From NCBI GenBank assembly GCA_030528765.1, contig JAUMYD010000069.1:1-9035 (forward strand): a stretch of DNA of 9,035 bases, written 5' to 3'. The stretch is from Bacillota bacterium (GTDB lineage Bacteria; Bacillota; Dehalobacteriia; UBA4068). The translations under genes and the position numbers were made by a program. Shown one piece after another: positions 4,549 through 9,035 of this stretch (its first letter is position 1; the number at the start of each line of letters is the position of its first letter). Under the pieces are notes generated by a model. That model had not been told where the DNA came from. It saw nothing but the letters and a program-made list of their open reading frames with translations, and searched no databases.

Positions 4549-7500
4549 ATGGTATACCGCGTCTATGTTGAGAAAAAGCCGGGCCTGCGCCAGGAAGCGG
4601 CGGCTGCCCTGCGTCAGTTGAACGATCTGCCGGGTGTCTCCATCCGGGAGCTGCGTCTTTTGAACCGCTACGATGTGGAGGGGCTGGAGGAAGCCCTCTT
4701 CCGGCAGGCGGAAAGCGCGGTGCTTTCCGAGCCCCAGACGGATGATCTGCTGGAGGATCTGCCCCAGGATGCGGATTGGATCCTGGCGGTGGAAAGCCTG
4801 CCCGGCCAGTTTGACCAGCGGGCGGATTCCGCTGCCCAGTGCATCCAGCTGCTGTCTCAGCAGCAGCGTCCTCTGGTGCGCTCTGCCCGTGTCTATCTGT
4901 TCTACGGGGTGCTGGACGAAGCCGCCAGGGCTGCTGTGAAGCGCAGCCTCATCAACCCGGTGGAATGCCGGGAAGCGGAGCTGGCCCCCTGCCAGACCCT
5001 GCAGATGCGCTATGATGCCCCGCCGGATGTGCCGGTGCTGAAGGGCTTTATCGATTGCGATGAGGCGGGCTTTGCCGCCTATGTGAAGGAATACGGCCTG
5101 GCCATGGATGTGCCGGATCTGCTCTGCTGCCGGGAATATTTCCGGCAGGAGCAGCGTGACCCCAGCCTGACGGAGCTGCGTGTGCTGGATACCTATTGGT
5201 CTGACCACTGCCGCCACACCACCTTCCACACCACTTTGGATGAAGTGAAGATCGAGCATCCCCAGGCTGCTGCCAGCTATGATCTGTATCTGAAAGTCCG
5301 GCAGGAGCTGGGCCGCAGCAAGCCCGTGAACCTGATGGATCTGGGCACTTTGGCAGCGAAATACCTGAAAAAAACCGGCAAGCTGACGAAGCTGGATGAA
5401 TCCCCGGAGATCAACGCCTGCACCGTGAAGGTGGACGTGGATGTGGATGGGGAGCTGCAGCCCTGGCTCTTGCTGTTTAAGAATGAGACCCACAATCACC
5501 CCACAGAGATCGAGCCCTTCGGCGGGGCTGCCACCTGCCTGGGCGGCGCCATCCGGGATCCCCTCTCCGGCCGTTCCTATGTGTATCAGGCCATGCGCGT
5601 CACCGGCGCGGCGGATCCCCTGAAGCCCCTCTCGGAGACCATCCCCGGCAAGCTGCCCCAGAAGAAGATCGTCACCACTGCTGCCCAGGGCTACAGCTCC
5701 TACGGCAACCAGATCGGCCTGGCCACCGGTCAGGTGGATGAGGTCTATCACCCTGGCTACGCTGCCAAGCGTATGGAGGTGGGCGCTGTGGTGGGCGCTG
5801 CCCCTGCGGCAAATGTGCGCCGGGAAGAGCCTGCCCCGGGGGACTTGGTGCTGCTGCTGGGCGGCCGCACCGGCCGGGATGGCTGCGGCGGCGCTACCGG
5901 CTCCTCCAAATCCCACACCACGGAATCTCTTTCTACCTGCGGCGCAGAGGTGCAGAAGGGCAATCCGCCGGAAGAGCGGAAGCTCCAGCGCCTTTTCCGC
6001 AATGGGGAAGCAGCCCGCCTGATCAAGCGCTGCAATGACTTCGGCGCAGGCGGCGTTTCCGTTGCCATCGGCGAGCTGGCGGACGGCCTTTCCATCGATC
6101 TGGATAAGGTGCCGAAGAAATATGAGGGTCTGGATGGCACAGAGCTGGCCATCAGCGAATCCCAGGAGCGTATGGCCCTGGTGGTTGCGCCGGAGGATGC
6201 CCCCCGCATGATGGAGCTGGCCGCGGCAGAAAATATCGAAACCACCCAGGTGGCTGTGGTCACTGCGGAACGCCGCCTGGTCATGCGCTGGCGGGGGCAG
6301 GTCATCGTGGATCTTTCCCGTGATTTCCTGGATACCAACGGCAGCGAAAAGCATACCACCGTTCACATCCCGGCCCCGGCTGTGCAGGAGAAAAAACCTG
6401 CTCCCGCCTTTGCCGAAGGTCTGAAGGCCATCGCCTCTGATCTGAACGGCTGCTCTCAGCGGGGTCTGGTGGAACGCTTTGACTCCACCGTTGGCACGGG
6501 CACGGTGCTGATGCCCTTCGGCGGCCGCTATCAGGCCACCCCGGCACAGGCCATGGCCGCCAAGCTCCCGGTGGAGCAGGGGAAAACCACTTCCTGCTCT
6601 GTGATGAGCTGGGGCTTTGACCCCTACTGGTGCCAGGAGGACCCCTATCGCGGCGCCTATCTCTCCGTTCTCAGCTCTGCCGCCAAGCAGGTGGCAGCCG
6701 GCGGCGATCTGGAGAACTGCTGGCTCTCCTTCCAGGAATATTTCCCCAAGCTGGGCGCAGACCCGAAGCGCTGGGGCCTGCCCGCTGCGGCGCTGCTGGG
6801 CGCTTTCCAGGCACAGCTGGATCTGGGGCTTTCCGCCATCGGCGGCAAGGACTCCATGAGCGGCAGCTTCGAGCAGCTGGATGTTCCCCCCACCCTGATC
6901 TCCTTCGCGGCCTCCCTTTCTCAGGTAGACCGCATCCTCTCCCCGGAATTCAAGCAGGCCGGCTCTGCTCTGGTGCTGCTGGCGCCGGAGCTGCTGCCGG
7001 ACGGCCGTCCGGAAGTGGAAAGCATGAACAAGATCTTCGCCCAGGTGGCGGAGCTGAATAAAGCAGGCCGCATCCTTTCGGCCTATACCCCCGGCCGCTT
7101 TGGCCTGGCAGAGGGCCTGATGCTGATGAGCTTCGGCAATCGCCTGGGCTGCGTCTGCGAGGCGGATGTGGATGCAGAGCTGCTCTTCCAGCCCTGGCCC
7201 GGCAGCTTCCTGCTGGAAGTGGCAGGGGAGGCGGACTTTGGCCGCCTGATCGGCCGCGTGACGGAGGAAGCCAAGCTCACAGCCTGCGGCGAAAGCATCA
7301 CTCTGGAAGAACTCTACGCCATCTATACGGATAAGCTGGAAAGCGTCTACCCGGTGCAGGCAGCCAATACGCCCGTGGAGCAGCTTTACGCCCCCCGCTG
7401 GGAAGCCAAAGCCTGGTCTGTGGCGAAAACGCCCCAGGCACAGCCCCTCTTCCTGCTGCCCGTATTCCCCGGCACCAACTGCGAGCTGGATACCGCTGCT

Positions 7501-8241
7501 GCCATTGAGCGGGCAGGGGGCAAGGCAGAGGTGCTGGTGCTGCGGAATCTGAGGCCTCAGGCGGTCAGCGAATCCGTGGAGCGCTTCGCCCAGCGTCTGG
7601 AGCAGGCACAGGGCATCGTCATCCCCGGCGGCTTCTCCGGCGGCGATGAACCGGATGGCTCCGGCAAATTCATCACCGTATTCTTCCGCAATCCCCGCAT
7701 CAGCGAGGGCGTGACCAGGCTGCTGGAGCAGCGGGACGGCCTGATGGCGGGCATCTGCAACGGCTTCCAGGCTCTCATCAAGCTGGGTCTGGTGCCCTTC
7801 GGCAAGATTTTGGAGACGGACGCCTCCTTCCCCACGCTGACCTATAACAGCATCGGTCGGCACCAATCCCGCCAGGTGCAGATCCGCATCGCTTCCAACA
7901 AATCCCCCTGGCTGGCCCGGACGAAGGTGGATGATATCTACACCGTGCCCATCTCCCACGGGGAAGGCCGCTTCCTCTGCAGCGAGGCGCTGCTGCAGGC
8001 CCTGATCGCCAACGGCCAGATCGCCACCCAGTATGTGGATCTTTCCGGCCGGCCCAGCCTGGATGTGGATTTCAACCCCAACGGCTCCCGCCTGGCAGTG
8101 GAGGGCATCACCTCCCCGTATGGCCGCGTCTTCGGCAAGATGGGGCATTCGGAGCGCATCGGCAATGGGCTTTATCGCAATGTGCCCGGCGAATACGATA
8201 TGCAGATGTTCGCCGCAGCGGTGGATTATTTCCGCGGCTAA
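4549..8241 (+). CDS. purL: Phosphoribosylformylglycinamidine synthase, single-chain clostridial type
   Basis: 1230 residues from ATG 4549. It catalyses FGAR plus glutamine plus ATP to FGAM, step 4 of IMP synthesis, in one chain that replaces separate PurS, PurL and PurQ. A PurS-like N-terminus (about 1-150) leads to the linker with SDHCRHTTF (218-226). The synthetase half has ETHNHPTEIEPFGGAATC (313-330), GGRTGRDGCGGATGSS (438-453) and CNDFGAGGVS (495-504). The second synthetase-like domain has SAIGGKDSMSGSF (762-774). The glutaminase domain (about 965-1230) starts at LPVFPGTNCELD and holds the nucleophile Cys1070 in GICNGF. His1200 and Glu1202 in GHSER match His1260 and Glu1262 of the enteric enzyme. 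The slightly short length (about 1295 in E. coli) fits the clostridial-type family. The 312-bp spacer before it suggests its own promoter or readthrough from purD. All catalytic residues looked for are present. Confidence 0.97.
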   Translation: MVYRVYVEKKPGLRQEAAAALRQLNDLPGVSIRELRLLNRYDVEGLEEALFRQAESAVLSEPQTDDLLEDLPQDADWILAVESLPGQFDQRADSAAQCIQLLSQQQRPLVRSARVYLFYGVLDEAARAAVKRSLINPVECREAELAPCQTLQMRYDAPPDVPVLKGFIDCDEAGFAAYVKEYGLAMDVPDLLCCREYFRQEQRDPSLTELRVLDTYWSDHCRHTTFHTTLDEVKIEHPQAAASYDLYLKVRQELGRSKPVNLMDLGTLAAKYLKKTGKLTKLDESPEINACTVKVDVDVDGELQPWLLLFKNETHNHPTEIEPFGGAATCLGGAIRDPLSGRSYVYQAMRVTGAADPLKPLSETIPGKLPQKKIVTTAAQGYSSYGNQIGLATGQVDEVYHPGYAAKRMEVGAVVGAAPAANVRREEPAPGDLVLLLGGRTGRDGCGGATGSSKSHTTESLSTCGAEVQKGNPPEERKLQRLFRNGEAARLIKRCNDFGAGGVSVAIGELADGLSIDLDKVPKKYEGLDGTELAISESQERMALVVAPEDAPRMMELAAAENIETTQVAVVTAERRLVMRWRGQVIVDLSRDFLDTNGSEKHTTVHIPAPAVQEKKPAPAFAEGLKAIASDLNGCSQRGLVERFDSTVGTGTVLMPFGGRYQATPAQAMAAKLPVEQGKTTSCSVMSWGFDPYWCQEDPYRGAYLSVLSSAAKQVAAGGDLENCWLSFQEYFPKLGADPKRWGLPAAALLGAFQAQLDLGLSAIGGKDSMSGSFEQLDVPPTLISFAASLSQVDRILSPEFKQAGSALVLLAPELLPDGRPEVESMNKIFAQVAELNKAGRILSAYTPGRFGLAEGLMLMSFGNRLGCVCEADVDAELLFQPWPGSFLLEVAGEADFGRLIGRVTEEAKLTACGESITLEELYAIYTDKLESVYPVQAANTPVEQLYAPRWEAKAWSVAKTPQAQPLFLLPVFPGTNCELDTAAAIERAGGKAEVLVLRNLRPQAVSESVERFAQRLEQAQGIVIPGGFSGGDEPDGSGKFITVFFRNPRISEGVTRLLEQRDGLMAGICNGFQALIKLGLVPFGKILETDASFPTLTYNSIGRHQSRQVQIRIASNKSPWLARTKVDDIYTVPISHGEGRFLCSEALLQALIANGQIATQYVDLSGRPSLDVDFNPNGSRLAVEGITSPYGRVFGKMGHSERIGNGLYRNVPGEYDMQMFAAAVDYFRG

Positions 8242-8251
8242 GCCTTTTGAG

Positions 8252-8279
8252 AAGAGCTTCATAAAAAGAGCTTCATAAG
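8252..8279 (+). repeat. 14-nt tandem duplication after purL
   Basis: AAGAGCTTCATAAA (8252-8265) is followed directly by AAGAGCTTCATAAG (8266-8279), a near-perfect tandem copy 10 nt after the purL stop. It looks like a recent slippage duplication with no apparent function. Confidence 0.65.
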
Positions 8280-8287
8280 CACACAGC

Positions 8288-8316
8288 AAAGCCCCTTCGC
8301 ATGAAGGGGCTTTTTC
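8288..8316 (+). terminator. Intrinsic terminator of purL
   Basis: AAAGCCCCTTC (8288-8298), loop GCAT, GAAGGGGCTTT (8303-8313), then TTC: an 11-bp GC-rich stem running into a T-tract, 46 nt after the purL stop. The A-run on the 5' side could let it act in both directions. Confidence 0.85.
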
Positions 8317-8342
8317 TGTGAGACGGAAAGCCGGTAAACCGC

Positions 8343-8432
8343 AAGAACTTTAATTTTTGGGCTGCGGCCCGGAATGAGAAGTACGAGCCAAGGGCTAAAG
8401 TTTTTGGTGCCGCTTTTTTCAAAAAGCGGCGG
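8343..8432 (+). repeat. Partial hairpin-ended element with GC-rich palindrome P10
   Basis: AAGAACTTTAATTTTTGGGCTG matches the left inner motif of the elements at 2774 and 4248 (given here as ACTTTAAT then TTTTGGGCTG). A divergent spacer ends in CTAAAGTTTTTGGT, followed by palindrome P10: GCCGCTTTTT (8409-8418), loop TC, AAAAAGCGGC (8421-8430), then GGTTTTA. No left palindrome precedes the inner motif, so the left end is missing or decayed. It lies between two convergent terminators. Confidence 0.55.
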
Positions 8433-8455
8433 TTTTACAATCCCCCGCCACACAG

Positions 8456-8485
8456 GCAAAGCCCCCTCTTTTGAGGGGGCTTTGC
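8456..8485. terminator. Terminator hairpin between convergent genes
   Basis: GCAAAGCCCCCTC (8456-8468), loop TTTT, GAGGGGGCTTTGC (8473-8485): a perfect 13-bp stem 25 nt beyond the stop of the minus-strand lipoprotein gene. It probably ends that transcript. The U-tract is short (CTTTGC) in both directions, and it could also back up the purL terminator. Confidence 0.65.
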
Positions 8486-8510
8486 TTATCTTCGTTTGAT
8501 GCTCAAAGGA

Positions 8511-9035
8511 TCAGGGCTGCTCGCTTCGCTCTCTCATCTCTTCCAAAAGAACTTCTACGATACGCGCACAGATCAGATCCATGCCGTGGATATCCTCTGC
8601 TTTTTCGCCCATACGAAGGGCCGCAGAATAGGCTTCTACCTTTTCCTGAAGAAGGGCATTTTTCTTTTCCAGCTGCTGAATGCCATCCTTTCGGCCATAA
8701 AGCTCAGGAATCGCATTAAAATGCTTTTCTGCCAACTGCAGATCAACGGCATATTTGTAGGGCTCCGGCGGCAGGCTGGCCATATCCACAAAACTGGCAA
8801 GGAGCGGATAGCGTAGAATGCTCTCGATCAGAGCAGGTGTATCCATATTTTTAAGAATATCTTCCGGGATATTACAGCTTTCCATCATCTCGTGGTTGGA
8901 ATTGCCTACCGGCTCCGGGTATTCATAGGGCACGGTGATGCTATACTCCTCATCTGGCACAGTCTCTTCCTGCTCCATGTTTTCCGGGGGAAGTTCCTGC
9001 CCAGGATCAGACGCCTCCTCCTCGCAGGCGCTGAG
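8511..9035 (-). CDS. Probable lipoprotein of unknown function, N-terminus outside window
   Basis: The frame is open from the window end (9035) to TGA at 8511-8513, 174 residues visible. The first residues at the edge read LSAC, a good lipobox, with the lipidated Cys at 9024-9026, followed by an acidic, proline-rich linker (CEEEASDPGQELPPEN). The hydrophobic signal peptide would lie beyond the window. The internal ATG at 8976-8978 has no close ribosome binding site and is probably not the start. The folded part contains NIPEDILKNMDTPALIESIL then RYPLL, a pattern I loosely recall from uncharacterised secreted clostridial proteins. A charged, heptad-like stretch (DGIQQLEKKNALLQEKVEAY) suggests a short coiled coil. 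The C-terminus is charged. The protein would be anchored on the outer face of the cytoplasmic membrane. It is transcribed towards purL and is unlikely to be functionally linked to it. I assign no function. Confidence 0.7.
   Translation of the reverse strand, partial: LSACEEEASDPGQELPPENMEQEETVPDEEYSITVPYEYPEPVGNSNHEMMESCNIPEDILKNMDTPALIESILRYPLLASFVDMASLPPEPYKYAVDLQLAEKHFNAIPELYGRKDGIQQLEKKNALLQEKVEAYSAALRMGEKAEDIHGMDLICARIVEVLLEEMRERSEQP

Noticed and set aside
4483..8289. A 1268-codon open frame on the minus strand opposite purL
   Set aside because: It is the antisense shadow of a GC-rich gene with biased codons. The translation is rich in His, Gln, Ala and Gly without recognisable domains, while the plus strand encodes a full FGAM synthase with all motifs.
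8471..8816. Short plus-strand frames opposite the lipoprotein gene
   Set aside because: They overlap the minus-strand gene, lack ribosome binding sites and show no recognisable features.
8976..8978. Internal ATG as the start of the minus-strand gene
   Set aside because: There is no close ribosome binding site, the frame is open to the window end, and a lipobox lies upstream in frame.

Overview
The window carries a stretch of the de novo purine (IMP) biosynthesis pathway from what looks like a GC-rich Clostridia (Firmicutes) genome, probably Oscillospiraceae/Ruminococcaceae-like. The reasons are: a single-chain FGAM synthase of the roughly 1230-residue 'clostridial' type; a PurO-type IMP cyclohydrolase paired with a PurH reduced to its AICAR-transformylase half; strong AGGAGG-like ribosome binding sites; and GC-rich genes separated by AT-rich repeat mosaics. 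The genus cannot be named from the sequence alone.

Layout: 1-266 is noncoding and full of repeats. 267-983 (purO, IMP cyclohydrolase) and 980-2161 (purH transformylase domain) overlap by 4 nt and together perform the last two pathway steps (AICAR to FAICAR to IMP). 2162-2946 is a 785-bp noncoding mosaic of a terminator-like hairpin, palindromes and nested repeats. 2947-4236 is purD (GAR synthetase, step 2). 4237-4548 is a second repeat-filled spacer with a PurR-like palindrome close to the next gene. 4549-8241 is purL (FGAM synthase, step 4). 8242-8510 holds two hairpin terminators around another repeat remnant. 8511-9035 is the 3' part of a convergent (minus-strand) gene for a probable lipoprotein of unknown function, cut by the window end.

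The genes are ordinary housekeeping genes. The unusual content is between them. Ten perfect 22-24 nt palindromes share one architecture: pyrimidine-rich left arm, invariant two-base TC/GA loop, purine-rich right arm. They sit in shared flanks while their arm sequences differ by compensating changes. Several are paired in opposite orientation around a common spacer, giving a hairpin-ended element of about 116-120 bp. A second repeat family (ends GTCATTGCGAGG and CGTGGCAATC, with a bulged central hairpin) occurs three times, and a back-to-back pair of it appears inserted into one copy of the first family. An imperfect inverted repeat of about 130 bp, made of both families, flanks purO-purH. None of this looks like a defence system or CRISPR. 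It is best read as short non-autonomous repeats that colonised the spacers of a pur gene cluster.
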